Source: Clostridiales bacterium COT073_COT-073 | GTDB taxonomy: Bacteria > Bacillota > Clostridia > Lachnospirales > Vallitaleaceae | DNA: 64,000 nucleotides | NCBI GenBank assembly: GCA_003858485.1 | Contig: RQYD01000005.1 | Coordinates: 62,001 to 126,000 of the forward strand | Direction of reading: 5' to 3' | Shown here: piece by piece, positions 45,743 to 54,809 of the stretch | How the letters are laid out: each line of letters opens with the position of its first letter | Position numbering within the stretch: position 1 is the first letter of the stretch | Notes under the pieces: generated by a model | Told to the model about the DNA's origin: nothing | Seen by the model: only the letters and a program-made list of their open reading frames with translations | Database searches by the model: none | Program-made: the position numbers and the translations under genes

Positions 45743-45798
45743 TTTTGAAGTGATAAGTCCTTAAATAGGCCATAAATACAGAAATATCAAAAAAATGG

Positions 45799-45827
45799 TT
45801 GACAAATCAGCTAAAGCTTTATATAAT
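45799..45827 (+). promoter_or_regulatory. tRNA-Pro promoter
   Basis: Perfect consensus: TTGACA at 45799-45804, 17-bp spacer, TATAAT at 45822-45827, 31 bases before the mature tRNA 5' end. Confidence 0.92.
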
Positions 45828-45858
45828 ACTATTTGTCGTTAAGAAAAAATAAATATAG

Positions 45859-45932
45859 CGAAGCGTGGCTCAGCTTGGTAGAGCGCTGCGTTCGGGACGC
45901 AGAGGTCGTGGGTTCGAATCCCGTCGCTTCGA
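45859..45932 (+). tRNA. tRNA-Pro (anticodon CGG)
   Basis: The cloverleaf is complete: acceptor CGAAGCG/CGCTTCG with discriminator A, D-arm GCTC/GAGC, anticodon stem CTGCG/CGCAG with loop TTCGGGA (anticodon CGG at 45893-45895), and T-arm GTGGG-TTCGAAT-CCCGT (with a G-T closing pair). The 5' C is typical of bacterial tRNA-Pro. CCA is not encoded. It reads the CCG codon. Confidence 0.97.
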
Positions 45933-46275
45933 CTAAAGCACTTGTGTTTTTCTAAGGAAGGATGCGGGTGTTTTTCTTTTACATCTGAATTACCGGCCGA
46001 TCCGGTTTTCGAGGGATTGGCAGTTATTTTCGCTTTCCCTTCGCCTAATTTGGACACGACTTTTGGGGATGATGGGCGAGTCGATGCCAGGTTGTTTAAC
46101 TTTCCTTGCATCTGTTGCTTTTGGGCATTATAAGGGCTGCTTCAGGAAATATTCTGATGATTTATAAGCATTGATTTTTAGCCAGGGAATATTTGTTTAT
46201 GTTTTTATAATTCTTTTTTTACTAAAATATAATGAAATTCCGCAAATAGAGGACGACTTTTGAAATTTGATTTGA
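45933..46275. other. Gene-free stretch after tRNA-Pro
   Basis: I see no gene, clear terminator or repeat here. A 63-codon plus-strand frame and a minus-strand frame that runs through the tRNA lack ribosome sites and family resemblance. Confidence 0.5.
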
Positions 46276-46437
46276 TATAATCAGGTTATCACCGGGAGAT
46301 ATCAAGTCAAAGCATGTTCTTTGCTTAGTTAGCACATGTCTGGCAATCAGCTGAACTTGGGAATCAGGAAAAAGGGTCTTGCTGGCAGGCTTTACTTATA
46401 AAGTCAAGCAGTTTAAGGCCCGTTTTTCTTTTTTTAA
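46276..46437 (+). ncRNA. Candidate small RNA with own promoter and terminator
   Basis: An extended -10, TGATATAAT (hexamer at 46276-46281), precedes a ~150-base non-coding stretch. It has stems GCATGT/ACATGT, CTGA/TCAG and a terminal GGGTCTT/AAGGCCC that encloses CTTTA/TAAAG and is followed by a T-rich run at about 46419-46434. No consensus -35 is seen, and the class is not recognised. Confidence 0.4.
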
Positions 46438-46446
46438 GGCTGAGCA

Positions 46447-46475
46447 TTGCATTTCCATATGTTTTTTGCTACAAT
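46447..46475 (+). promoter_or_regulatory. Probable mutY promoter
   Basis: TTGCAT at 46447-46452 and TACAAT at 46470-46475 (extended by TGC) have a 17-bp spacer. The leader to mutY would be ~220 bases, with no clear structure. Confidence 0.55.
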
Positions 46476-46703
46476 AAACACAAGTTTGAAGTGCGCAACT
46501 AATCTTTGGGAGCAAGTTGCGATAGCGGGAGCCATGTTAAAGAATATGAAAATACAGAAGAAAAGCTAAAAATAATTATTCCTGCCATGAAATATGAAAA
46601 AGAAATACAGAATTTCAGGTAGGAATCAGATAGTACCACCGCAGAGCGTTTAATCTGGTAGTGATAAATGAAATGAAAACCCATAATAGCAGCAGGAGCA
46701 GGA

Positions 46704-47852
46704 ATGAGCAATCAAAAACAAGTACAATTGACAGCAGCAGTCTTAAGACACTATGATCGGCATAAAAGAGAATTACCCTGGCGTGACAGCGGTAATCCAT
46801 ATTATGTTTGGTTATCGGAGATCATGCTCCAACAAACCAGGGTCGAAGCAGTCAAACAATATTTTAATCGCTTTATCATGGCTTTGCCTGATATTTCAGC
46901 TTTGGCCGATTGTGATGAAGAACATTTGCTGAAACTATGGGAAGGATTGGGCTATTATTCCCGGGCCAGGAACTTAAAAAAAGCCGCTCAGCAAATCATC
47001 GATCAGTTTCAGGGACAGCTCCCTCGAACCAAACAAGAGCTTTTATCTTTAGCCGGCATTGGCAGCTATACAGCCGCCGCCATTGCCTCTATTTGCTTTG
47101 GTCAAAGCGAAGTGGCTTTGGATGGCAATTTGATTCGGGTATTTAGTCGGATTTTAATGGTGGCCGAAGATTTCAGCAAACAATCAGCTAAAAAAAAGCT
47201 TGAAAATATGATTTTAGATTATTTACCATTAAAGCGGCCGGGTGATTTCAACCAGGCGATTATGGATATTGGCGCTACTATTTGTTTGCCAAACGGAAAG
47301 CCTTTATGTCATAAATGTCCGGTGGCGGAGTGGTGCATGGCTCATCAATCTGGAATGGAGTTAAGTTATCCGCCCAAAAAAGAAAAGAAATCCAGAAAAA
47401 TTGAAAAGCGGACAGTTTTAGTAATTCAGCAAGCAGACCGGGTTTATCTGCAAAAACGTACTCACAAAGGAGTACTGCATGGCTTATGGGAATTTCCTTC
47501 GGTGCCTGGACATATTGACAGGCAAGAAGCCAGGGAGCAAATTCAGGAGTATTTACCGCTGAATGTGGAAATCGCTGAAATCAGAGCATTTTTACCGGCC
47601 AATCATATATTTAGCCATTTACAATGGGATATGATTTCCTATTGGGCTATTTTAAAAGAAAGAAGTGCTGTAGCTGAAACCAGACAAACTTACCAGGTTA
47701 GCCAAGGGAGCGGACGAAAGCCGGGACAAGTGGGAAAATCTATCAGCGGCAAGACTAATCAAATTTGGGCAGGTAAAAAAGAGATCAATTTGCAGCTGTC
47801 ATTGCCTTCAGCCTTTAAAGTATATCAGCAGGCGGTGCTAAATTATTTGTAG
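46704..47852 (+). CDS. mutY: A/G-specific adenine glycosylase MutY
   Basis: This 382-residue enzyme removes adenine mispaired with 8-oxoguanine. It has the catalytic helix-hairpin-helix region (LLSLAGIGSYTAAAIASICFGQSEVALDGNLIRVFSR), the 4Fe-4S cysteines in CLPNGKPLCHKCPVAEWC, and a C-terminal NUDIX-like MutT domain (about 235-380) that recognises 8-oxoG. The last ~50 residues include a low-complexity G/K/S stretch. Ribosome site AGGAGCAGG. mutL follows by 12 bases. Confidence 0.95.
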   Translation: MSNQKQVQLTAAVLRHYDRHKRELPWRDSGNPYYVWLSEIMLQQTRVEAVKQYFNRFIMALPDISALADCDEEHLLKLWEGLGYYSRARNLKKAAQQIIDQFQGQLPRTKQELLSLAGIGSYTAAAIASICFGQSEVALDGNLIRVFSRILMVAEDFSKQSAKKKLENMILDYLPLKRPGDFNQAIMDIGATICLPNGKPLCHKCPVAEWCMAHQSGMELSYPPKKEKKSRKIEKRTVLVIQQADRVYLQKRTHKGVLHGLWEFPSVPGHIDRQEAREQIQEYLPLNVEIAEIRAFLPANHIFSHLQWDMISYWAILKERSAVAETRQTYQVSQGSGRKPGQVGKSISGKTNQIWAGKKEINLQLSLPSAFKVYQQAVLNYL

Positions 47853-47864
47853 CGGAGGAATAAA

Positions 47865-49874
47865 ATGAATAAAATAATTCGGGAATTGGATAGCCTGACG
47901 ATTAATCAGATTGCCGCTGGTGAAGTGGTGGAAAGACCGCTTTCGGTGGTTAAGGAGTTGGTTGAAAATGCTATTGATGCTGAATCAACAGCCATTACTG
48001 TTGAGATCAAAGAGGGCGGAATTAAACTGATCCGGGTGACAGATAATGGCAGCGGCATCAGCCATGACCAGGTAAAATCTGCATTCCAACGGCATTTTAC
48101 CAGTAAAATCGAAAAAATAGATGATTTATTTTCTATTTCCAGTCTGGGCTTTCGTGGAGAGGCATTGGCTTCGATTGCCGGGGTGGCAATGACGGAAATG
48201 ATCACTAAGACCGAAGAAGCATTGGTTGGAACCAGACTGGCTCAAACCGGAGTGACCGAAACAATTTTTGAGGAAGTGGGGGCGCCAAAGGGAACAACGG
48301 TGATTGTTAAAGAATTATTTTTTAATACCCCGGCTCGGCGGAAGTTTTTAAAGTCGGAAAAAACGGAAACTTCATATGTACTTGAATTTATGCAGCGAAT
48401 TTCCTTAGCCTATCGCTGGATAGCATTTAAACTAATTGTTGATGGCAAAGTGCGGCTGCAAACCAACGGCGATGGTGATTTAAGGGCGGCGATTTTATAT
48501 ATTTTCGGCTCGGAAACAGCTAAACGTTTAAAAGAAGTTCATTATAGTGAGAAGGATGTGAAGGTAACCGGTTTTATTGGGACACCGGAGCTAAATCGGG
48601 GCAATCGTAATTACGAGATTTATTTTGTCAATGGACGATATGTTAAAAGTAAATGGATTCAGGAGGGTTTGGAAGAAGGTGTTTTTGGTTATGTGATGCA
48701 GCATCAGTTTCCGTTTGCAGTATTGGAGATAACAGCCAGACCGGATAAAGTAGATGTCAATGTTCATCCGCAAAAGGCGGAGGTGCGTTTTGAAAATGGT
48801 TATTTAATAAAAGAGATCGTCAGCCGGGCGATTAAACAGGCAATTGAAGAAAAAGAAGCAATTCCGGCTGTGTCTTTGGAACAAAGCCGGGTTAGCGGCT
48901 TTCAGCCGGATAAAGACCGGAAGGAAAGATATGATCGGACAGAACCTTTTGAAGCATTGCGCCAGGCGGCTATCCAGGATATTAATAAATCAGCAGAAAA
49001 ACGTCGGGAGCAGACCACTGTTCAGGTGCAACGGCCAGTTGAAGAAGTGGTTTTTAATAAAAAATCTCCATCATATGTGACCCAGCCGGTAACAGCTATG
49101 CTCAACACCGGTCAAGTTAAGGAAGATAGGGCTCTGTTCTTGTCAGAAAAAGTGGATCAGGATAAATTGCCGATTGAAAATACCGGCTTAGAGACTGCTC
49201 AGACAATTGCGCCAAAGTCGGAAACAGCAATGGCTGAGATGATCAGAGAAAAGTCAGAAGAATTTCAGGAACAGGAATTTATTGAGGTCAAAAGCCTGAA
49301 AAAACACCGGGTAATCGGACAATTGTTTGACACTTACTGGTTAGTTGAGTTTGAGGGGGCATTATATGTGATCGATCAGCATGCGGCTCATGAAAAAGTC
49401 TTGTATGAAAGGTTTGTCAAACAGTTTAATGACAGTCAGATCCATGCTCAGCAGTTACTTGAACCATTGATTATTGAATTAAACGCCAGAGAAATGCAAT
49501 CCTTTTTTCAGACTCAGACTTTTTTTCAGAAATTGGGATTTGAGGTTGAGCAATTTGGCAGTACAACCTTGAAGGTAAATGGAGTACCGTATTTATTTAA
49601 TCAGGCCATGAAGCGGGAAGATTTTGTTTATTTATTGGATCAATTGGAAAATAAAACATTTAAAGACAAAGCCGAAATCATAGATCATGAATTGGCAACC
49701 ATGGCCTGTAAGGCAGCGGTTAAAGGAAATAATAAATTAAGCCGGATCGAGTATGAGCGATTGATCGAGGAGCTTTTGGCTTTACAAAATCCTTATCACT
49801 GTCCACATGGCCGTCCAACTTTAATTAAAATGACTCGCTATGAGCTGGATCGAAAATTTAAACGAATTTTATAG
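47865..49874 (+). CDS. mutL: DNA mismatch repair protein MutL
   Basis: This 669-residue protein has the GHKL ATPase N-terminal domain (GEVVERPLSVVKELVENAIDA, VTDNGSGI, SLGFRGEALASIA), a variable charged linker (about 340-475), and the C-terminal dimerisation domain. The endonuclease motif DQHAAHEKVLYE and the zinc-site CPHGRP are present, so this is the nicking type of MutL used by bacteria without MutH. mutS is not in the window. Confidence 0.97.
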   Translation: MNKIIRELDSLTINQIAAGEVVERPLSVVKELVENAIDAESTAITVEIKEGGIKLIRVTDNGSGISHDQVKSAFQRHFTSKIEKIDDLFSISSLGFRGEALASIAGVAMTEMITKTEEALVGTRLAQTGVTETIFEEVGAPKGTTVIVKELFFNTPARRKFLKSEKTETSYVLEFMQRISLAYRWIAFKLIVDGKVRLQTNGDGDLRAAILYIFGSETAKRLKEVHYSEKDVKVTGFIGTPELNRGNRNYEIYFVNGRYVKSKWIQEGLEEGVFGYVMQHQFPFAVLEITARPDKVDVNVHPQKAEVRFENGYLIKEIVSRAIKQAIEEKEAIPAVSLEQSRVSGFQPDKDRKERYDRTEPFEALRQAAIQDINKSAEKRREQTTVQVQRPVEEVVFNKKSPSYVTQPVTAMLNTGQVKEDRALFLSEKVDQDKLPIENTGLETAQTIAPKSETAMAEMIREKSEEFQEQEFIEVKSLKKHRVIGQLFDTYWLVEFEGALYVIDQHAAHEKVLYERFVKQFNDSQIHAQQLLEPLIIELNAREMQSFFQTQTFFQKLGFEVEQFGSTTLKVNGVPYLFNQAMKREDFVYLLDQLENKTFKDKAEIIDHELATMACKAAVKGNNKLSRIEYERLIEELLALQNPYHCPHGRPTLIKMTRYELDRKFKRIL

Positions 49875-49882
49875 CCATAAAA

Positions 49883-50016
49883 ATAACTTATCCTCTTTTC
49901 CGCTTTGTTTGTCTCTTCCGCAACTTACCTTATAAGATCTTAACAGATTGTACGCTGTTTGCTGCATGGGGTTGCTGTGGCGGCATATATTTTAAAAAGA
50001 ATGTAGGAAAGTTGAG
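49883..50016 (+). repeat. Diverged copy of the dispersed 'GGAAAGTTGAG' element
   Basis: The right end GTAGGAAAGTTGAG (50003-50016) is identical to that of 57990-58003. Interior CTTCCGCAACTTACCTTATA resembles the tandem unit of the 43.4-kb copy. The left end (TAACTTATCCTCTTTTC) is only a weak match. It fills most of the mutL-miaA gap. Confidence 0.55.
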
Positions 50017-50099
50017 CAAGATCGCTTGTATTACTTCTTTGTGATAAATGTCAGCAATACAAACGGTTGAGGAGATTTGCATGGAAGAAAGGAAGTACT

Positions 50100-51035
50100 A
50101 TGTATAAACAACCATTGATCATTATTGCCGGTCCGACTGCTACCGGAAAAACTAAAATTTCGGTTGAATTGGCTAAGGCGTTAAATGGCTGCATTATTTC
50201 AGCGGATTCAATGCAAGTCTATCGTGGGATGGATATTGGTTCAGCCAAAGCAACACTGACAGAAAGAGAAGGCATTCCTCATTATCTTTTGGACATCCGC
50301 AGTCCGGAAGAGAGCTTCAGTGTGTGGGATTTTCAGCAGGAGGCCAAGGCAGCGGTAGCGGAAATTGCAAGTCAGGGTAAGATGCCGATTTTAGTTGGTG
50401 GTACCGGCTTTTATATCCAGGCGCTTTTATATGATATTCAATTCGAGGACAATCCTCCAACTGAAGCCCGGGCTAAATGGGAAAAAATTGCGGCTGAGCA
50501 GGGGTATGAATATTTATACCAAAAACTAAAAGAAATTGATCCGGAAGCCACTACCAAAATTCATGCTAATAATCATAAGCGGGTTTTGCGGGCTCTTGAA
50601 TATTATGAGCTGACCGGTGAGAAAATCAGTGTTCATAATCAACGGGAAAGTCAAAAAGAAAGTGTTTATGATGAATTTTTTTATGTCCTGAATATGGATC
50701 GCAAGCTGCTGTATCAAAGAATTGAACAGCGGGTTGATAAAATGATGGCGGATGGTTTGATCGAGGAAGTAAAAGCTTTATATGACAAGGGCTATCATAA
50801 GGAGATGACATCCATGCAGGGCCTGGGATATAAAGAAATTTTAAATTATTTATCGGGTGAATGGAGCCTGGAAAAGGCGGTTTATGAGTTAAAAAAAGGC
50901 ACACGCCATTTTGCCAAACGGCAGATTACCTGGTTTAAACGAGAAAAAAATGTAGAATGGATCAATTTGGAAAATTATGGGTTTGACTATCATAAAATAT
51001 GTGATAAAATAAGAAGAGATGTAGAAAAACATTAA
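50100..51035 (+). CDS. miaA: tRNA dimethylallyltransferase MiaA
   Basis: This 311-residue enzyme adds the dimethylallyl group to A37 of tRNAs that read UNN codons. It shows the P-loop [38 protein letters not shown] and [11 protein letters not shown] at 50100 follows AAAGGAAG by 4 bases and gives the usual N-terminus; an in-frame start at 50067 would add 11 atypical residues. It precedes hfq, as in many Clostridia. Confidence 0.96.
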   Translation: MYKQPLIIIAGPTATGKTKISVELAKALNGCIISADSMQVYRGMDIGSAKATLTEREGIPHYLLDIRSPEESFSVWDFQQEAKAAVAEIASQGKMPILVGGTGFYIQALLYDIQFEDNPPTEARAKWEKIAAEQGYEYLYQKLKEIDPEATTKIHANNHKRVLRALEYYELTGEKISVHNQRESQKESVYDEFFYVLNMDRKLLYQRIEQRVDKMMADGLIEEVKALYDKGYHKEMTSMQGLGYKEILNYLSGEWSLEKAVYELKKGTRHFAKRQITWFKREKNVEWINLENYGFDYHKICDKIRRDVEKH

Positions 51036-51057
51036 ATTTAGAAAGAGAGAGAAAAAT

Positions 51058-51297
51058 ATGAACAAAGCAGTAAACTTACAGGATATATTTTTAAACCAAG
51101 TCAGAAAAGAAAAAATTTCGGTGGTATTGTATTTAACCAATGGCTTTCAGATGAAAGGCTATGTTAAAGGTTTTGATAATTATATTGTAATTTTGGAAGC
51201 GGATGGTAAGCAGCAATTAATTTTTAAACATGCAATTTCAACCGTTGTCCCTTCCCGTGATATTCATTTATCTTTAAATGTGGAAGACGGAGAATAG
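51058..51297 (+). CDS. hfq: RNA chaperone Hfq
   Basis: This 79-residue Sm-like protein matches Hfq: [41 protein letters not shown] carries the Sm1 motif, and [14 protein letters not shown] carries Sm2 with the KHA variant of the YKHA uridine-binding loop. It forms a hexamer that helps small RNAs pair with messages. The short acidic tail is typical of Gram-positive Hfq. Confidence 0.97.
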   Translation: MNKAVNLQDIFLNQVRKEKISVVLYLTNGFQMKGYVKGFDNYIVILEADGKQQLIFKHAISTVVPSRDIHLSLNVEDGE

Positions 51298-51416
51298 GAT
51301 GAATAATATGCAAAGTCGGAAGGATGAAGAAACTGAATTCCGGAGCCGATCCCAGTCTGAATGTCAGGCAAGAGACAGGCTGAGAATAATTATATTAGAA
51401 ACATTGGAGGAACAAG

Positions 51417-53186
51417 ATGAGATTTAATGAGTTGGTAACAAACTCGAAACTATTAAGAGCAATTGAGGAAATGGGGTACGAGCAAGCAACACCGATTCAA
51501 GAATCAGTCATACCAATGATTTCTTCGGGCAAAGATGTGATTGCCCGTTCGCAAACCGGAACTGGAAAGACAGCCGCCTTTTCGATTCCGGTGCTGGATA
51601 AAATTGATGAAAAATTGACAAAACCGCAAATTTTGATTTTATGTCCAACCAGAGAGTTGTCAGTCCAGGTGGCAGGTGAGATTCGGAAATTGCTTAGCTT
51701 TTCCCATAATATCAAGGTTTTGGCGGTGTATGGTGGTGAGCCGATCTATAAACAAATTATGGCTTTAAAAAAAGGAGTGCAGATCATTGTGGGTACTCCG
51801 GGTCGGATCATGGATCATATGGAGAGAAAAACTTTGCGTTTTCAGGCAGTCCATATTGTGATTTTGGATGAAGCGGATGAAATGCTGAAGATGGGCTTCC
51901 GTGAAGATATTGAATTTATTTTAAAAGAAGTTCCAACCGAAGCACAGACTTTGCTGTTTTCGGCAACCATGCCCAAAGAAATTGTTGAGCTGGCCGGCAA
52001 GTATTTAAAAGAGCCGGATGAGGTCACGATTGAAGCTACTGGAATTACAACTGATACAGTGATGCAAAGTTATTGTGCAGTTAAAAAAGAATTAAAGCCG
52101 GAAGCACTTTTTCGGGTTTTGGATGATAAATCGCCGGAACGTTGTATGATTTTTTGCAACACCAAACGAATGGTTGATGAAATCACCGATATGTTGCAAG
52201 AAAAGGGATTTTGGGCAGATAAGATCCATGGTGATTTAAAGCAGGAATTGCGCATGGGGGTTTTGGAAAAATTCAATAAAGGTATTTTGCACAGTTTGGT
52301 CTGTACGGATGTGGCAGCCAGAGGATTGGATATTCAAAATGTTGATTTGGTGATCAACTATGATGTACCTGATAAAGAGGATTATTATGTTCATCGGATC
52401 GGCCGTTCCGGCAGAGCAGGTAAGGCTGGGGAATCGGTCACGATTGTGACCAAGTCTGACCGGATCCGCTTTCGGAATGTTGAAATTTATATTCAAAAGA
52501 AAATTGAACGCAGGGATATTCCGTCCAAAGAAGAAGTGCAGGAAAAGCAAATTGATCGTTTTCTGAATAAGCTGTTGGAGGAAATAGAGCCGGAATTACT
52601 GTTCGATTATGAGCAAATGGTTGAAAAATTAAAGAAAAAAGGCTATTCTGCTGAACAGCTGGCAGCCGCTCTACTGAAACAAACACTTTCCCTGGAGGAT
52701 ATCAGTGAAGAAAGAGATGTTAATGATTATCGTTTTGATGCCCCCAAAAGAGAGCGGTCGGTTCCGGAAAGAGGCCGCCAACGTGGGAAAGAGCGGGATA
52801 CAGACAGACGGGAGCGCAGTGCTGATAAGAAGAAAGAGCGTGAAAGAGGCGATCGAAAAGATCGGGCAGAGGAGCGACCAAAGCATAGTAAACGCAAAGG
52901 CAGGAGCGATGATTTTGGCTTTGAGCGGGATAAAAAACATGCACCCAAAGAGCAAGTCCGTTTGTTTATGTCGGCCGGTAAGAAACATAAGGTATCGGTT
53001 GGTGATGTCTTGGGGGCCATTATCGGCGAAGCCGGAGTAGATGCCAGACATATCGGTACGATTGATATGTATGATAAATTTTCGTTTGTTGATGTCAGCA
53101 AAGAAAGTGCCAAGAAGGTACTGAGTGCTTTGCAAAATAAACGGATCAAAGGCAGAAAGCTGAATATTGAAGTAGCCAAGGCATAA
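51417..53186 (+). CDS. DEAD-box ATP-dependent RNA helicase (DeaD/CshA-like)
   Basis: This 589-residue helicase has all DEAD-box motifs: Q motif (GYEQATPIQ), SQTGTGKT, PTREL, TPGR, DEAD in ILDEADEML, SATMP, ARGLDI and HRIGRSGRAG. A strongly charged R/K/E/D linker (about 440-510) leads to a C-terminal DbpA-like RNA-binding domain (about 515-587, KVSVGDVLGAIIGEAGVDARHIG). This DeaD-like layout suggests a role in ribosome assembly or RNA decay. Start ATG follows TTGGAGGA. Confidence 0.95.
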   Translation: MRFNELVTNSKLLRAIEEMGYEQATPIQESVIPMISSGKDVIARSQTGTGKTAAFSIPVLDKIDEKLTKPQILILCPTRELSVQVAGEIRKLLSFSHNIKVLAVYGGEPIYKQIMALKKGVQIIVGTPGRIMDHMERKTLRFQAVHIVILDEADEMLKMGFREDIEFILKEVPTEAQTLLFSATMPKEIVELAGKYLKEPDEVTIEATGITTDTVMQSYCAVKKELKPEALFRVLDDKSPERCMIFCNTKRMVDEITDMLQEKGFWADKIHGDLKQELRMGVLEKFNKGILHSLVCTDVAARGLDIQNVDLVINYDVPDKEDYYVHRIGRSGRAGKAGESVTIVTKSDRIRFRNVEIYIQKKIERRDIPSKEEVQEKQIDRFLNKLLEEIEPELLFDYEQMVEKLKKKGYSAEQLAAALLKQTLSLEDISEERDVNDYRFDAPKRERSVPERGRQRGKERDTDRRERSADKKKERERGDRKDRAEERPKHSKRKGRSDDFGFERDKKHAPKEQVRLFMSAGKKHKVSVGDVLGAIIGEAGVDARHIGTIDMYDKFSFVDVSKESAKKVLSALQNKRIKGRKLNIEVAKA

Positions 53187-53276
53187 TTAAGATATTCTTT
53201 TTTATAGATTGAAGATATTTAATGTGCTTATCTACAAGATATTCGTAAGATATTTGAAATTTTCCCAAATAAGTAG

Positions 53277-53306
53277 TTGACGAATGGCTATAGTATGGGA
53301 TATAAT
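53277..53306 (+). promoter_or_regulatory. rpsU promoter
   Basis: TTGACG at 53277-53282 and TATAAT at 53301-53306 are 18 bp apart. The ~155-base leader that follows has small stems (ACCC/GGGT near 53340, TTGCC/GGCAA near 53375) but no T-tract. Confidence 0.75.
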
Positions 53307-53465
53307 AAATGAAGTGCTTGTTTGAGAAATCCTTTAAAACCCCTGGAACGGGTATGGTGGGAGGTTCTTAATTGCCGGAGATTAAGGCAAGAGCAAATCA
53401 ATCAAATGGTTTTGGCCTGATCATAGGGCAAGAGTACAAATTGCAACCGGAGGGGGTGTAAAAAA

Positions 53466-53642
53466 GTGTCAACTGTAAGAGTGAAAGAAAACGAGAGCTT
53501 GGATAGTGCTTTGCGTCGTTTTAAGAGAAACTGCGCCAAGGCCGGTATCATGCAAGAACTTCGCAAACGTGAGCATTACGAAAAGCCAAGCGTTCGTCGC
53601 AAAAAGAAGTCTGAAGCAGCTAGAAAGCGCAAGCACAAATAA
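53466..53642 (+). CDS. rpsU: 30S ribosomal protein bS21
   Basis: This 58-residue basic protein begins (V/M)[18 protein letters not shown], continues [20 protein letters not shown] and ends in a run of K and R, matching bS21. GTG is the start, preceded by GGAGGGGGTG. bS21 helps the 30S subunit bind messages. Confidence 0.96.
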   Translation: MSTVRVKENESLDSALRRFKRNCAKAGIMQELRKREHYEKPSVRRKKKSEAARKRKHK

Positions 53643-53672
53643 TAGCTGAAAAATTAAATATCATATGATAAT

Positions 53673-53701
53673 AAAACCCTGCAAGTGCTTGCAGGGTTTT
53701 T
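53673..53701 (+). terminator. rpsU terminator
   Basis: AAAACCCTGCAAG, loop TG, CTTGCAGGGTTTT: a perfect 13-bp stem followed by Ts. Confidence 0.93.
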
Positions 53702-53821
53702 GTGTGCTAAGGTATACAGAAAAGAAGCGGGTTATGGACTATGCTTCTTTAATTTTTGTTGTGATAAAGTCCTGTAGATTACTTTTCCAATTGTTGGATG
53801 CATGTGGTTATCGGTTTTTGC

Positions 53822-53850
53822 TTGTGAATCATCCATAAATATAATATACT
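53822..53850 (+). promoter_or_regulatory. Promoter of the second rpiR-type gene
   Basis: TTGTGA at 53822-53827 and TATACT at 53845-53850 have a 17-bp spacer, 37 bases before the start codon. Confidence 0.6.
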
Positions 53851-53887
53851 ACTAATAGAAGAAACAGAAATGCATGGGAGGAAAAGG

Positions 53888-54679
53888 ATGGATATTCAAC
53901 GTTTGGGACTAATTGATTATTTATTTAGAGCAATTGAGCATACAGAAGAGGGGGATTCTAATCATTCAATTGCTATGTTTTTCCTGAAAAATTATAATCG
54001 GATTGGCAAGTTAAATATTTATGATGTAGCTGATGAGTGCTATGTGTCCAGAAGTAGTGTCAGACGGTTTTGCAAACAAATAGGATATCATAATTTCCAG
54101 GATTTTAAGCGTGGATTTCGGGCATTTGACTTTCGATATAATTATTTTATGCAAATGCATGAAAAAGAAAACTACCGTGAATGGTATGCTGGCGAAGTTG
54201 CTTCCACAATTAAAGAAGTGGATGAAATGATTTCTCAGAATGATTTGGAGAAAATAGCACAAAGGATATATGAAAGTAAAAAGGTGCTCTTTTTTTCTTC
54301 CTATTCTTCAGCGCAATGTGTTATGGAATTTCAAAGACCATTGGTATTGCTAAATAAAATTATACATGTGATGACAGATACGAAATTTAGTGCGAAAGAA
54401 ATACTTGCTTGTACAGAAAATGATTCTGTATTTATGGTTTCAACGATGGGAAATTTTGCCAGGAATAATTTAAAAATCATGGCAGATTGCCTTGCATATA
54501 AGGGATTAATAACTACCTCACATGACCCTGATTTTAAAAAATGTTTTACAGATATCTATTATTTGACCAAAAAAGATTATTCGAATATAAAGAGTGTTCA
54601 AGGGAAATATGGTACAGTATATTTATTTGATATACTATATAATGTATATTTGAAAAAATATGGAAATAGAAATCTGTAA
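53888..54679 (+). CDS. MurR/RpiR family transcriptional regulator
   Basis: This 263-residue protein has an N-terminal RpiR helix-turn-helix (VADECYVSRSSVRRFCKQIGYHNFQDFKRGF, about 45-80) and a C-terminal SIS domain (about 115-255, KVLFFSSYSSAQCVMEF, VFMVSTMGN). The SIS sequence is more diverged than in the 3.4-kb paralogue. ATG at 53888 follows GGGAGG. It probably controls the adjoining GH1 and EIIBC genes. Confidence 0.88.
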   Translation: MDIQRLGLIDYLFRAIEHTEEGDSNHSIAMFFLKNYNRIGKLNIYDVADECYVSRSSVRRFCKQIGYHNFQDFKRGFRAFDFRYNYFMQMHEKENYREWYAGEVASTIKEVDEMISQNDLEKIAQRIYESKKVLFFSSYSSAQCVMEFQRPLVLLNKIIHVMTDTKFSAKEILACTENDSVFMVSTMGNFARNNLKIMADCLAYKGLITTSHDPDFKKCFTDIYYLTKKDYSNIKSVQGKYGTVYLFDILYNVYLKKYGNRNL

Positions 54680-54721
54680 TAAGTTGGTTTATTACTTTAA
54701 ATATAAAACTATTTATTAGAA

Positions 54722-54746
54722 TTAGGGAGCAGAAATTGCCCCCTAA
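54722..54746 (+). promoter_or_regulatory. Imperfect palindrome before the GH1/EIIBC operon
   Basis: TTAGGGAGCA and TTGCCCCCTAA flank GAAA, giving a 10-bp stem with one mismatch. It lies 18 bases before an extended -10 (TGCTACAAT, 54761-54769). It may be the RpiR operator, or the terminator of the regulator gene, since a T-rich stretch follows about 5 bases on. Confidence 0.5.
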
Positions 54747-54809
54747 AATTTTGCCTTTTTTGCTACAATAAATTTGTAAAAGTGGTAACAACAGCGAAGG
54801 AGGTAAAAG

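Noticed and set aside
45839-46111. Minus-strand frame encoding SDGIRTHDLCVPNAALYQAEPR
   Set aside because: This peptide is the reverse-strand translation of the tRNA-Pro gene, a well-known false protein call.
50067-50099. Upstream start for miaA
   Set aside because: It would add 11 residues without family support; AAAGGAAG is spaced for the ATG at 50100.
52671-53179. Minus-strand frames opposite the helicase C-terminus
   Set aside because: They are the antisense of the charged R/K/E/D linker and show biased composition only.
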